A DNA stretch of 64,000 bases. Origin: Bilabrum cf. latius (lineage: Eukaryota > Bigyra: Bicosoecida > Bigyra > Bicosoecida). A program made the position numbers and the translations under genes. The stretch covers positions 1,302,001-1,366,000 of the forward strand of contig OZ237738.1 of the NCBI GenBank assembly GCA_965178125.1. The letters run 5' to 3'. Below the pieces are notes generated by a model, which was given only the letters and a program-made list of their open reading frames with translations, had not been told where the DNA came from and made no database searches. Numbering within the stretch: the stretch's first letter is position 1; each line of letters starts with the position of its first letter. This document shows positions 23,215 through 35,430 of this stretch, piece by piece.

Positions 23215-26200
23215 TCACCGACCACCGCGCCTCGCCTCCCGGTACTTTCTCACCTCCTCGCGCAGCTGCTGCGCGCTCTGAGCCTCAGCGCTGCCGGCAG
23301 TGGCCCTCCGCCGGCCACGACCCACGCCAGATGGATCCTGGGTGCGACCGAGCCCCGCGCGCCCGGAGCTCTTGCCTCCCGTCATGCCAGGTGTGGTCGG
23401 GCTGCCGATCGGCTCGTCGAGAGGGGCGCCTGGGTACGAGCCCCGGGTCTTGGCCCTCGCGAGTTCGTCGTGCAATGCACCCACTTGCTGCGCGTACTCG
23501 TCCTGGTCGCTCCCGCTCCCGCTCCCGCTGGAGCCCGTCCTGCCGGCCCCTCCACTCCTGCTCCGCTTAAGCTCCAGCGGAGAGCGGCTCCTGCCGCTGG
23601 AGGCGCGTCCATTGCGGCCCTTCTTCATCGGCGCCTCTTCTTCTTCTTCTTCTTCGTCCTCGTCCCCTGTCGGTAGATCCATCTGGCTGTACCGGAGCCC
23701 ACTGGACCCCCCCGATGGTGACCCGCCGAGTCCCTCCTCCTCCCTCTGATCTCCACCAACTTGGAGCCCACCGCCCTCATTCTTATCTGCATCTTCTTCT
23801 TCTTCATCGTCGTCGTCGTCGTCGTCGAGTCGACCGAAGGGCCCGAACCGAACGCGTGCCCCGGCCCTCTCCGCCCTCTTCTCCGCCAGGTCCCGCCGCC
23901 GCTCCGCCGCCGCGGCAGTGTGGGCGAGTGCCCGCGTGCTCGTCCGGGCCTTTTCTACCACGGCTGCGGCCGACCGCTGGCTGCGCTCCGCCTGGGCCTT
24001 CGCCCTGGCTGCCCGCTCCTCCGCCTTGTGCCCGGCTTGCTCCGCTTCCTCTAGCCGCGATTCGAGCCGCTGGGCCCGGCGCACAGCCTGGTCCCGCTCC
24101 CGCTGCAGCCGCGCCGCCTCGGCCGAGGCCACGCTCGCCCTCTGCCTCGCCCCCTTGGACTCCATGTCACTCATTTGTTCCCTGAGATTCCGGATCTCCT
24201 CGTGGGCGCGCAGGAGCGCAGACCTGTCCGCGTCCACCAGACCAGCCTTGGGCGCGAGCTCCGCCTCCCTCGCCCGGAGTGCGCCTAGCTCCCGCTGCAC
24301 GTCCCCCAGCCGCATCTCCAGCTTCTCGGTCTCCCTGGCCTGGTGACGAGTGGCCTGCCTTGCTTCCAGCAGCTGCTCTCGGAGCCTCTCCGCCTCGCCC
24401 TTGGCCTCCTCCTGCCCTTGCAGAGCGGCCGCGGCCCACCGCTTCATGAGCACCTTCCTCCCCTCCTCCAGGGCAACCCCCCTCGCCGCTTTGCCCACCG
24501 TCTCGTCGTCCCCGTTCCGCACTGCGGCTGCGAGCTCCAGCGCCTCCCGCGCTGCCCGCAGCTTGGAGGAGGCCTCGTCCTCCTGTGCCCTGGCCTGGCG
24601 CAGCTCCCTCCTTAGGCGGTGCGCCTCCGCTCTCGCCGCGGTTAGCTCGCCGGCAGCCTCGCCCACCGACTCCGCCGCCTGGTCCCTCTGCTGCTCTGTT
24701 CCCTGGAGCGCCCGCACCAGCCCGCTCACCCGCGACTTGAGCCTCTCCACCTCGACGTCCGCGTCCCTCCTGGCCTTGGCCTCTTCTGCCGCGCGACCGG
24801 CCTGCTGGTGCGCCTTGTTCTCTGCCGCAGACAGCCGCTGCCGCATGGACTCCATCTCCCTGGTGGCCGAGGCCGCCTCGATCGTGGCCGCCCGACGCCC
24901 GCCCTCGGCCACCTTGACCTCCTTCTTGAGCTCTGCCTCCGCGGCAGCCGCCTGCTGCCTCTCGTCCACCAGCTCGCGCTCCAGCCCCTGCGCCTACTCC
25001 TGGAGGTGCTCCAGGGCCTCCTGCCTCTCCTGCGCCAGCGACTTCACCCGGTCGAGGTCCCCCAGCAGCCCTTGTTCCCTAGCCTCCGCGCGCTCCAGGT
25101 CCCCTGCCTGCCGCCGGATCTCCCGGGTGGCATCGGCTGCGTCCTGCGCCCGTGCATCCCTCTCTGCGTTGAGCGCCTGCCTCTCCTGCCTGAGCCTCTC
25201 CTCCAGCGCCGCCACGTCGTTGTCCCTGCCCTCCAGGGCGTCCTGAAGCCCGGCCTTGTCTGCCCGCAGCTCCTCCACGGTCGTCTCCAGCTCGCTCACG
25301 CGGGCTGACAGCCTCTCCTCCTGTTCCTGCGAGGCGCCCAGCCTCTCCCTCAACTGCTGAGCGTCGTCCAGCAGGCCGGCCCGCTCCTGGCCCCAGGCCC
25401 TCCGGTCCTGCGCGTGCGTCTCCTCTGCCCGCCGCAGGTCCTCTCGAGCCCCCCGTGCGCTGTCGAGTGCGGATTCCGCTTCCTCTCTGGCTGCGCGGGC
25501 CCTGCCGTCCGAGTCCCTCCTCGCCTCCTCCTCCCTTGCCTGCGCCTGCCTTGCGGCCGCCTCTGCCTCCCTCGCGGCCCTTGCCTCGTCCTCCGCTTGT
25601 TCCCTGGCGCTGTCTGCCTCCTCCGCCGCCCGTTCTGCCTCGGCCGCCCGGCCCTCCGCCTCCCCCGCTCTCTCCTCGCACTGTTCCCTGACCTGCCGCA
25701 GCTCCTCCTCGGCCTGCTCCTCCTGCCTCTGGGCCGCGCCCTCCGCGGCCGCCTGCTGCTCCGCCAGCTCGCGCTCCAGGCGGACCTCCCAGTCGGCCTC
25801 TGCCTTGGCCCGTTTCTCGGCGGCCTCGCGGGCGGCCTCCACGGCCCTTGCAGACTCCGAGTCGAGCTGGTTCCGCAGGTCTTGCTCGAGGACGCTGGCG
25901 TCTGCAAGGCGTCTCCGCAGCGCCGCCTGCGCGTCCTCCGCCCTGGCCGCCCTGAGCTTCTCGTCTTGTTCCCTGTCCCTGGCCTCCCTGGCCTGCTTGG
26001 TTTGTTCCCTCCTTGCCTCGCGCTCCTGCTCCAGCTCCGTGCCCAGGCCAACCACCCTCTGCCGGGTCACGGCCAGCTCACCCCGGAGCCTTGCGATCTC
26101 CACCGCGTCGCTCCGGAGCAGCGCCTGTCCCGCTGAGATTGACCCGTGCGGGGTGCCGGTGCCGTCCTCCTGGGTCAGCGCATCGTCCCCGGAAACCCCG

Positions 26201-27732
26201 TGGGGATTTCCCCCCGGGGTGCCGTCCCCATGGTGGGAGGGGGACACCCCGCTGGAGCCCTTCTCCGGCGCGAAACCCCCGCTCGAGTGGGCCTCCACAG
26301 TGTGCACTGCATTGGAGTGCACCGAGGCGTGCGCGGCAGTGGAGTGCCTGGAGGCGAAACCCGCTGCATCGTCGGCACCATGACGTCCTGGGCCCACCCT
26401 GTGCCGAGCAGAGGACGACGACTGCGCCTCGAGCGCCTGCTCTGCGTCAGAGCCACCCGACAGTGGGGCAGTGCCCCATTGACCACCCCCGGATCCACCG
26501 CTGTTCCCTCGGACGGCAGACTGGCGGAACGCGCCCGCCCGCCGAGCACTCGTAGGGGATGCGCTGGCTCCCGCTGACCCCTTCCCATGCTGGCCTTGTT
26601 CCCTGGCCCGCTGCTCCGCCGCCTCCGCCCCCTCCGCGAGGGCGCTCGCCAGCGCCGCCAGCGCCGAGCCAGATGCGTCTACGGAACCGGAGGCGCCGCG
26701 CGGGGGCCGTCCTGCGCTGGGCGAGACAATGGGCGCGTTCATGAACGACTCGGAGTCGGAATTGCCACGCCCCGCCGGCAGCCTGCCGCCTACTGCCCCC
26801 GCGTGCCTCCGCCTGCTGTCCTCGTTCGCGTGCCGAGACAAGGAGGCGATCCTAGAGCGGCGGGACCAGTCCACGGGAGCCGTGCCGCTGCCCAGCACCT
26901 CCTTGCGGGAGAGGGAGAAGGAATCGTGCTCCACCCTCACGCGGTGCTCCGGGGAGACTGCTCCCTCCTCCCGAGCATTTGCTCCGGTGCTCGCCCCAGT
27001 GCCGCCGAGGTTCTCCGTGGAGAGATCTTCGGCGCGCAGCTCTCCACCCTTTCCCACGCTTCCGTTCCCTGGTTCATCTGATCCCGCTGCCCGGGGATCT
27101 GCTCCTCGCGCATCTGCTCCTGGCGCATCTGCTTCTGGCGCCCCGCGCTGGGAATAGCTGTCCCCGACGTCAGTGGCGGCGACTGAGCCTTGGTCATCGT
27201 GCGCCGCCGGCCCATCTGTTGTGCTTCCGATCATGCTTGATCCAAGCGCTCGGCCCATTTCACGCGCAGAGGTGGACTGGGGAGGGCGAGGAGGCTACGC
27301 TAAGCGAGCAGAGGATCTTGCAGTCGCGCTGGAGCGCGAAGAAGTACCAAATTTGGGATCGCCGGCTATGGAGCTCTAAAATAAACGAGCTACAGGGGCA
27401 TCTCCGCCACTGCGACCCCCTGTTTTGCGTCGGGCGCGGATGAGTCGTGCGATCGGAGACGCGATTCCAGCCTGGCCGCCGCTGCGGCTGATCGTGAGTT
27501 GGTCCTGAAGGTCTTGCACGTGGCTCAGCGTGTCAACAATTGATCTCCTATCTTCTTCTGGCACAGTTCTATCCAACATTTTGCGCAGTACCGCCTCAGA
27601 CTTTCGCAGCAGATCGCTCGCATCCTCGCGCCGCGTGGAGCTGTTGGACTCGAAGGCGTCGTCGAGGCTCTCGTGAATGGATTGCTCAATGCCCCGCAGA
27701 ATGTCAGCAAAACTGCTTCGAGCTTGTGCCAT
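23215..27732 (-). CDS. Large coiled-coil protein (1,505 residues) with three in-frame TAG codons
   Basis: One uninterrupted frame from ATG at 27732 to TGA at 23215-23217, crossing TAGs at 27376, 27295 and 24994. The N-terminal about 110 residues are helical and charged (MAQARSSFADILRGIEQS). A Ser/Gly/His-rich disordered stretch follows (about 27260-26100), then about 800 residues of Glu/Arg/Ala/Gln-rich coiled coil (about 26090-23870), and an acidic then basic C-terminal tail. The TAG at 24994 lies inside the coiled coil after EALEHLQE and before AQGLE, with heptad-like composition on both sides. I do not recognise the family; centrosomal or Golgi-tether-like proteins look similar. It is divergent from the small gene at 27902, only 169 bases away. 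Confidence 0.75.
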
Positions 27733-27901
27733 GTCGGCACCGCTTCGTCGCTCTGGTGCGGGCTCGGGAGCGTGAGTTGCAATGAGTCGATCCAGCGGTC
27801 GGTTCACCTCGCCGAACCGAAAAATCGCCACAGTGCCCGCAGCGGTCGCAACCGATTCGGCGGCGATTGGTGGTCGCCAGGGGCACTTTTCTGCGCAAAG
27901 C
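27733..27901. promoter_or_regulatory. Compact bidirectional promoter
   Basis: 169 bases separate the start codons of two divergent genes. It contains an inverted CCAAT box (ATTGG at 27866-27870). No TATA-like element is obvious. Inferred from geometry only. Confidence 0.4.
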
Positions 27902-28303
27902 ATGGCTCGAACCGGGGCGTTCTTAGCCGGAATTGGTTCTGCGTGTGTTGCATACTACTTCATGCGGGAATCAATGTGGGCGCGCGCTGATGGAGCTGCC
28001 TCTGTGGCTCGGCAAATTCAACGGAAGGTACCTGGGATGAATTCTAGGATTGAGGTGAGATTTCCTCTTGCCAACTGTGCCAAACAAACCTACTTTATAC
28101 TCTTTATTATCTGTGAGTTTTGCAAACCGCTCGTTCCTCAGGTCTCGAGAGAGGATTCACCGGCGGATCGAATCGGGCACGTTCTGGGAGGCGACGCCCT
28201 GAAGGAGGTCGGCGAAATGGCGAAGCACGCGTGGAACCGGGGTGTATTTAAGACAAGGGACTTTGTGGCATCTAACCTGCTCGACGATGGGAAGCGAAGA
28301 TGA
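27902..28303 (+). CDS. Small single-pass membrane protein, possibly MICOS Mic13/Mic12-like
   Basis: Exons 27902-28054 and 28142-28303 give 104 residues ending in TGA. Residues about 5-22 (GAFLAGIGSACVAYYF) form one hydrophobic segment right at the N terminus, followed by a soluble charged tail ending in a basic patch. The intron has a GTGAGA donor and CTCAG acceptor but is 87 nt with no stop, so an unspliced reading is formally possible. Size and topology recall small inner-membrane MICOS subunits such as QIL1/Mic13, but no diagnostic motif is visible, so this is a suggestion only. It starts next to the divergent coiled-coil gene. Confidence 0.55.
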   Translation: MARTGAFLAGIGSACVAYYFMRESMWARADGAASVARQIQRKVPGMNSRIEVRFPLANCAKQTYFILFIICEFCKPLVPQVSREDSPADRIGHVLGGDALKEVGEMAKHAWNRGVFKTRDFVASNLLDDGKRR

Positions 28304-28476
28304 CATGGCTGATAGCGAATGCAATTCTCAGGATTCTTACTCTATGCGAGTATTCCAGGACTGCTAGTAATCACTTGATACTTTAATGCATAGATTACTG
28401 CGCATGTTGCACCAATTAGAGGCTCATGTCGATGCAGTCGACGTGGGATGCGGACACAATATGCCGAGTGTGATGA

Positions 28477-30721
28477 ATGCGCTTCAGACGGAGAAGGCTT
28501 GCCACAAAAAGAATGAAACTGCGATGCGTTCTGAGAAATACAATTGATATAGTTTGTTTATCGTTTTTGTGCAAGCTGTTGCTCTTTCATGGTTACAAGT
28601 CAACCGATTTCGACGTGCACCAGAATTGGCTGGCAGTAACTTGGAATCTTCCGATTCAGGAGTGGTACTTCGATGCAACAAGCCAATGGACACTTGACTA
28701 CCCACCGCTCTTTGCATATATTGAATGGGTGCTTGCCCAGGTGGCGTCGCAAATCGACCCATCCATTCTGCATGTGAGAGATCCTTGCCTCAATCTCCTT
28801 CTCGGCAGCTGGAATCTGCACGTATCCGCCCTCGATAGGATCAATGCACGCCCATTTATCGCAGCTATCAGCGGAGCCTAATACGAAATAGAGCACTCTG
28901 TACTTTCAGCGCTTCTCCGTTGTTGCGTCTGACGCGCTGCTGTGGCTCGGGGCCTCTGCAGTCGCAGCTGCCACGTTGAAGCACGATCGAAACGGAATAG
29001 GAACAGCACGATTGTGGGTAGCAGCGGCAGTACTGAGCCCTTGCTTGCTTATTCTGGACCACGTCCATTTCCAGTACAACGGCATGCTGCTCGGCGTGCT
29101 GCTTGGGGCGATCGCCGCCCTGCAGACGAGGCGGCACGGGCTCGCGGCCTTTCTGTTCACCTGCCTCCTGTGGATGAAACACATATTCCTCGTCCTGGCG
29201 CCCCTGATGTTTGTCTACCTGCTGCGCCACCATTGCTTCGAGGAAGAAGAGGGCGAGTAGGAGGAAGAGGACGAGTAGGAGAGCGAGCAAGCGAGCAAGG
29301 AGGGGCCACGCTCCTCCGGGCGCTCTTCTTAGAGACCCGACCGGAAGGGAAGCAGAGGTAGGACTGGGTATGCAGGCAAAAACAGTGTGAATCGACCGGA
29401 AGGCCATGATTCAGGTCGAAGCAGTGGTCCAGCTGCCGGCCATGGCAACGGCTCCGTAGCCCGCGGCGACAAGGGATAGGCAGGCCGACCGAGCACCGAG
29501 TTCCGGTTTGTCCCCTCGCACCTGCTCGCCCTGGGGGCCATCGTGCTCGGGACCAGCGCGGCCGTTCTCCTCCCAGTGCTCGCCTCCTCCCCAGACCCGG
29601 TTGCAACCGCGAGGCAGCTGGCCGATCGGCTCTTCCCCTTTGGGAGGGGGCTGTGCCACGCCTACTGGGCGCCGAACGCCTGGGCGCTCTACAACGTGCT
29701 GGACCAGGGCATCGTGCTCGCCGCCAGGAAGGCGGCCGCGGCGGCCGCGCCGGGGTATGTGACGAGTGCGATCGCGGGCTTGCTGCCTGGCTGCGATGCC
29801 CGAGGGGGGCAGCCGTGCGGCCGCGTGGTGGGTGGGTTCGGCTCTAGGGGACTGGTGGGGCACAGGGCAGATGGTGACACGCATGCGGTGCTGCCTGACG
29901 TCACTCCGGCAGCGTCGGCAATGCTTGCCCTGGCGGGTCAGCTGCCGGCCCTGTGGGCCGCTTGGAGGCTCCCTGGCGGCTCTGCGCGGCGCCTGGTTCC
30001 GCTCCTCGCGACCGTCTGCGCGCTGAGCGCCTTTGTGTTCGGGTGGCACGTGCACGAAAAGGCACTCGTCACACCGCTCGCGCTGCTACTGGCTTCGGTG
30101 CCCGCGCGCCCGGGACCTGTACCGGCGGCCGTCGGCCTGTTTTCGTCTATTTGCCTCGTTCAGCTGTTCCCGCTGCTGTTCGAGACAATGGACCAGCCTC
30201 TCCTGATGGCCTTATGGGCGGGCTGGGAGTGCTTCGTGTGGCTGCTCGGCGGGTGGGACTGGCGGGACCCTTGGGGTATGACGAGTGTTTCGGTGGGCGA
30301 GCACGAGTCGGAGCAGTTGCTCGGGCCTGGGTGGGAGCTGCTCCTACCGGGCGAGCATCGGGGCAGGAGCGATTCTATGGACAAGACTATGCGGGAGAAA
30401 TTGATGTAGAATCCAAATTCGATACCCGATTCGGGCCCCTGCGCGTCCTGTTTGGGCCAGGTGGTGCGGCTGGGTGCGGTGGTGTACTGGGCTGGGCTTC
30501 CCGCCGTGTGGCTGTGGGGGCACTGGTGGACAGCTGCCGGGCAGGAGCTGCTTGGAATGGACATGCCGTTCTTGCCCTTGCTCGCACTGTCCTCATATTG
30601 TTCCCTGGGAGTGATCGCCTTGTTCGGGTGGGGGTGCGTGGCCGTGGCGGAAGCCGCGGGTGCTGCTGGGGCCGCGGCCAGGGCCGGGACTGCTCGTCCA
30701 AGACAGTCACCGAAAGGGTAA
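28477..30721 (+). CDS. ALG8: ALG8, dolichyl-phosphate-glucose alpha-1,3-glucosyltransferase of the ER
   Basis: Exons 28477-28773 and 28865-30721 give 717 residues ending in TAA. Known reaction: adds the second glucose to the lipid-linked oligosaccharide in the ER lumen (ALG6/ALG8 family, GT57). Family blocks: [59 protein letters not shown] and FGWHVHEKA, with many membrane segments. Six TAGs are in frame (28889, 29258, 29276, 29330, 29477, 30407). Four lie in a hydrophilic insertion of about 80 residues between membrane segments, including EEGE-X-EEEDE-X-ESEQ. The sequence resumes in the same frame with [10 protein letters not shown], so the insertion is translated or is an undetected intron. 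The protein is longer than the usual about 530 residues because of this insertion and the C-terminal extension. Confidence 0.9.
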
Positions 30722-30928
30722 AGCAGGTGCGCCCGACAGTTTCATTGTATTTGTACCAGTTTTAGAATAATCATGCTATTTGCCCCTACGGCTCGCTGAA
30801 AGTCTCGAAGCAACACATGTCCGTTCGGTCGGAGCATTCATGCGCGTCGGCGGCGTGCTCCGCTCGTCGGTTTCCCGCTCAAACCAGTACAAACCAACAT
30901 TTCTAGGAAAGCACCAAACCACAGAAAC

Positions 30929-33016
30929 ATGTCTTGGCGTGATACAATAAAGACAATCCGGTTGAGTTCAAGCGGACAAGGCACGGTCGGCGATCGTACC
31001 AGCCTGAGGCGCGGTACAGATGCAGCTGGCGCATCACATGGCCAGGCATCGATGGCGGCCTCAAAGGCAACGTTCTGCCGTCCCAAGCTGGGTCAGTTCG
31101 CCACAACTAAAGAAACATCTGCAAATAAAGGCATTACGATTGGAGTAGCTCTGCAGCAGATGCCCTTGAGCCTTCAGTCGGAGCGCAAGCAGCAGCGCCA
31201 CCCAATGCATCTTACCGTTCGGCACCCAAGAAACGTCCCTCGGGCCCCAGACCCGAGAATACCAGCCGACTCGAGCGCAACAAAACCTATTTTTAGAACA
31301 GGAAGGAAGCAGCTCGTCGGAATCAGAGCGTATCAGGGGAGCATGCCGGACGATGACCCGGTCGAAAGGACCGACACGATGGTGTCCGACACAGCGCCGG
31401 ATTGGCTCAAAGGACCGTACGTGCGGGCGCTCAGGGCGCAGAATACAGATAAACGAATACCTGCTGTGTCTTACGTGTGGCGCAATCAGGTACACCTCAT
31501 CCCTGTGGCTGAGGACCCCAGCCTCGACGCTGCCGCAGTCTCGCCTTGCAGGCACCACCCCAACTCTGTAACGCTGCACGACAGGACAGTCAGACGACTC
31601 GGCACCTCCAGCCAGGTGATAGGACTTCACGCCGTACTGGACAATCCGGTTGAAGGGCAGCACCTCAGGTCGGTATCACGGAGGATTCCGGTCCCGCGGC
31701 AGAGGCTTGCGACGTCTTTTGGCCGAGCAGGTGCTCGGGGTGCTGGGCTCGCATCAAAAGGCGAGCTGCTGCGGAACAGCCGGACCGGTCGAGGCATCGC
31801 GGTCTCTGAAAATGGAGAGATCTGCACCTACACTCCGGGGATCGAGAGTGCTCGCCTTGCCGCCGCAGAGCACTTTGCCGAGCAATTTACCGAGCGTCGT
31901 CCCGCGAGCTCAAGCGCGAGCCAAGACTATGGCCGAGCCGTCAAGGGCTCGACTGCAAACAGACCAACAAGTAGCAGGAATCCAGGTCGCCACGCGCGCG
32001 AGGGTGCAGAATCGTACCAGAGTGGGAGCGGCATGCTCGAGAGCAAAGAGGAGCATGCGCACATGCCTGGGGCCGGCCCACTGCCTGCACCCTCCATGCC
32101 TGGTAGGGGTCGCAGGATGAGCAATTCATGCCGCAAAGAGCCGAGCGAAAGGGCAAACGGAGCTGCCGGCGCCGGCTCAGTCTCCGGCAGGAGGCCAGCA
32201 ACGGCGGGTCCTCACTGGCAGGCTGCAAAGAGCAGCATTCACGGTGCCAGCCGCACAGAGGGGCCACGTGGTGCCCTCGGCCAAACGTGCGGCCGTCCTC
32301 CCGTAAACCAAAGGCAAGCCATGGCTCGGTTCCGATTCGTGGCTGACCCTATTCCTGCTCGGTTGCCGGGGGAGGAGCGGCAGCAACTGCTCGGAGCTGG
32401 CGCTGCGCACCCACGGCAGATTCTGAGAGCGCATATGCTCCCAATTCATCAGCGAGTGGCCATTGAAGGCAGGCACATTCTGCGAACGCATCACCACGGC
32501 GGCGGTATCGCGCCGGACGGCAGGTTCTACGGTGGAGCGATCCCGCAGGGCTGGACCTCGCTTGGACGGGAGAGCGGAGATCAGCCCGAGGTGCCTGCGG
32601 ACTCGAGCACGCGTATTTCGTCGCAGGCGTGGGCGGGGCTGGAATAGGCGAAGGGGTTGCGATAGATGCGGGGACTGGAGACAACGAACGCGGTGTCAAT
32701 GCACGGAGCAGCTGCTCAGGCTGGCACTGTCATTGATGCGGAAGAGGCGAGCACTGGCAGGCGAGTCAATCGTGCACAGAGCTCAGCCGGCGGCAGATCT
32801 GGAACAGGCGAGCATCAAAACAGCCGGGCCATCCCCCCGCTGCGCATTCCAACCGGCTCGGCGCGCCGAGCGAGCGGGCGAGCAGCAGGGGGCGCCAACC
32901 CTGCGAGCCATCGCAGCCGCAGTGCATGCAGCAGCGCGAGAGCCTCGAGGCCAAGCACAATAGGGATGACTCCACGGCAGCTGAGGACGGCAAGGAGGAA
33001 CAGAGGTAAGGCATGA
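30929..33016 (+). CDS. Orphan basic protein, 695 residues
   Basis: One frame from ATG at 30929 to TGA at 33014-33016, with TAGs at 32645 and 32663. I recognise no domain. The protein is rich in Arg, Ser, Ala, Pro and Gly, with scattered more structured segments (about 31400-31650 contains WLKGPYVRALRAQN and AVSYVWRNQVHLIP; about 32320-32640 contains ARLPGEERQQLLGAG and a His-rich HILRTHHHGG). No signal peptide, membrane segment or coiled coil is obvious. It lies 207 bases after ALG8 on the same strand and converges on the dynein light chain. The length of the frame at this GC content is suggestive but not decisive. Confidence 0.55.
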
Positions 33017-33122
33017 TGGGATGCGCTGAAGAGCTTTGGCATGCTCGCATTCGTGCGAATGGGAGACACTGCTCTCTGTGACTGACAAAGAACTCATTTA
33101 AATCCAGCTCAACTCTGCTACA

Positions 33123-33809
33123 TCAAACTTCTTCTGCTGCCTTCCGCATGCCGTCTGTAACCATGATTCCGTCCACCTTTTTGAGGGTTGGCAAGCGCTT
33201 GACAACCTGAAGGATGGCCTGGTCGTGGTCCAGCCCCTCGTAGATGGGGTTCCCAACCAGCAACACCTCCTCCAATGACGGCAATGCAGCTAACTTCTCT
33301 ACTTCACCCCAATCTTTGATCTAATTTTGCGAGATGTACAAAACTCGCAGGGTAGTCAAGGGCAGAACGCCATCCAAGCTCGAGATTTGGTTGTAGGAGA
33401 TCCAGAGCTGCTCGAGCGTCCCTGCTACGTCGTCGAGCTTCTCAATCTTCTTGATATTGTTCCTTCCAAGCGATAAGATCTTCAAACTGCTCATTCCGCT
33501 CAAGGGGAAGATCTTGTCAATCATGTTTGTGGAGAGCGACAGGCGTTCGCACGCCGCAAGCGTCCCAACGGACGAGTCAATCTTGTTCACAAATGTCCGA
33601 GTGGCAGATTCATCAAGAGTAATACCGCCACAAATCAAGATTTCAGTTGCTTCCGCTGCAGCTTTCCCCTCCAGCTTCTCCCAATCCTTCAAGACCTTGG
33701 ACAGCGGCGCCTGCGAAATCAAGTCACATGAGCATTTAGACCACAACCGAAATGAGAATGTGCGGGAGGATCGCTTCAATAGTTGTTTTCTGCGAACACT
33801 TACGGCCAT
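33123..33809 (-). CDS. DNAL1: Axonemal dynein light chain 1 (LC1/DNAL1), leucine-rich repeat
   Basis: A six-base first exon (33809-33804, Met-Ala) and a second exon 33710-33123 join in phase to give 197 residues ending in TGA, close to the family's usual about 190-200. Signature blocks: LKDWEKLEG, CERLSLSTNMIDKI, LKILSLGRNNIKKI, LEQLWISYNQISSL, DWGEVEKLAALPSLEEVLLVGNPIY and LKKVDG (read in parts). Known role: binds the outer-arm gamma/beta heavy-chain motor domain in cilia. A TAG at 33321 falls in the last LRR (ISQN-X-IKDW). As I recall the family, animal LC1 has Leu there and green-algal LC1 has Lys. Under the standard code the gene would lose its last 66 residues. With IFT27 it shows a motile flagellum. 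Confidence 0.9.
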
Positions 33810-33965
33810 TCTATTATATTGTCGATGTAAGTGCACGAAGAGCCGTCCAACGGAAAACCGAGGTGCCAAGCCGGAACCGTTCCAGCCGAGCTGATTTTTA
33901 GCGGGCCGAGTGACGGCAGGCAAAATGAAGGTAAGCGCCGACAGATGTAAAGAACGAACGATGCC

Positions 33966-35269
33966 TTATGTTATCAGCGAGATAGTCAGGTGCAGAGGCT
34001 CTCCAGCCCCCGCGGACACCCCTCCCTCCGCGAGCTGCCCCAGAGTGGTCTTGGACTGCACCGGCCCGTACCCCGAAGACACCTGCACCCTGAAATGAGG
34101 CACGCTGCACTTCCTGCCCACGTACCTCTGCAGCTTGCCCACCGTCGCCTTCCTCAGCCCCCTGAACCCCTTGCACTCCAGCAGCGGTTGCAACCGCTCG
34201 TCCTCGGCATCCCTCGGTCGCAAATTCAGGTCCAAGATCTCAGTCTCAGGGAACACGGCGGGGTCCCGCCGAGGAGCAGCGGGCTATGGGGTAGAGGGTT
34301 GACTAGCCCCTTCTTCACCCTTCCCCCCGTCCTCGCTGTCGCTCTCCAACCGCAGCCGCTTCGGAGACGCTGCCCCGCCGGGCTGTCCGTCAGCGCCTCG
34401 TTTCATCCCAGGACTGGCCGCCGCCCCTCGCCCTCGCCCTCGTCCTCGACCCCTCCCACGTCCCCGACCCCGGCCCCTCCCACGTCCCCGCCCCCGGCCC
34501 CGGCCAGCACTAGCAGTCTCTGAATCAGAGCCTGCGCCTGAACCAGACTCGGCTGCTGAGGGCGACCCCGGCATCGAAATGCTCGAGGCACGTTTTGAAG
34601 CAGCTGCGGTGGAGCTGCTGCTGCTACTGGAGGCGCCCGCTCCGCGCCCCCTGCCCCTGCCCCTGCCCCTGCCCCGCCCGCGGCCTCTCCCCTTTCCGCG
34701 GCCGCGGCCTCGACCCCGTCCCGATGCCGCATTTTCCTCTTCGTCCTGCGTAGCACCCTTCTCACCGAGGGCGCCAAATTTCTTTTCCTCTCTAGGAGGA
34801 GCCTATTTCGTGCTTCCGTGCGGGTCCTCCCCTAGAATGCCAGATTTCTCCCAGTTCAGCTAGCGAGCTAGTTCGAGTGCAAGCTGCTACCGCAGCAAGT
34901 CCTGGCTGCGCACATTTTAGTGAGAACGGAGTTGATCATATTGTAATAGACATATTAATAACCCTGAATGGGCAGCACGTTGTTTGGCACTCACTTCGCC
35001 CAAGTTCGGATTGGACCCGTAATGTGAGCCTCCCTTGGAGGGTCTTTCGCCATGCTCATCGCGTGGCATTGCGGGCAGTACGGCGGCAAACTAAGATCGT
35101 TTGTAAAAGGTTCGATGCAGTGGCGGCAAAACGTGTGACCGCAATAGATCAGCGACCAGGGATCGACAGATACCTTGTCGCATATAGGACAAGCCAGGAT
35201 GCTGCGAAGCTGGCTTGCCTTTGCCGCTGAAATTGAAATGTTTGGAGGGAAATCGCCGTCATCTTCCAT
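33966..35269 (-). CDS. PRC1-type RING finger plus RAWUL protein A (RING1/PCGF/DRIP-like)
   Basis: Exon 1 35269-34995 and exon 2 34905-33966 give 404 residues ending in TAA. Exon 1 encodes a C3HC4 RING (CPICDKVSVDPW, YCGHTFCRHC, CPQC). Exon 2 starts with a helix that exists only if TAG is sense (LLR-X-QLALELAR-X-LNW, TAGs at 34887 and 34860). RG-rich and acidic linkers follow with TAGs at 34803 and 34284. The C terminus (about 34250-33970) is a RAWUL ubiquitin-like domain (LLECKGFRGLRKATVGKLQ, VQSKTTLGQL). Known for the architecture: E3 ligase or scaffold pairing in Polycomb PRC1 and plant DRIP proteins. The intron phase closes only with the acceptor at 34906. Confidence 0.8.
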
Positions 35270-35430
35270 CCTCGGGGGCCCTTTCAGACCTAGCAGGCGT
35301 GCAGGGGCCTCGAACGACCGACCCAATTGGTGAAAAATGGAACGTTCGCGCAGGTTCGACGATGGGTGCTTCGATCCGACTTGCCGAGCATGCGGGATCT
35401 TCTTATCAATGCAAGACGCTCTTGTGATCG

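Noticed and set aside
33321-33323. UAG = Leu, suggested by dynein LC1 where animals have Leu
   Set aside because: Other aligned positions (PLAC8 Glu/Gln pairs, solvent-facing FERM, MUB and NPL strand sites, Glu-rich runs) are polar. The LC1 site is Lys in green algae, so it tolerates polar residues.
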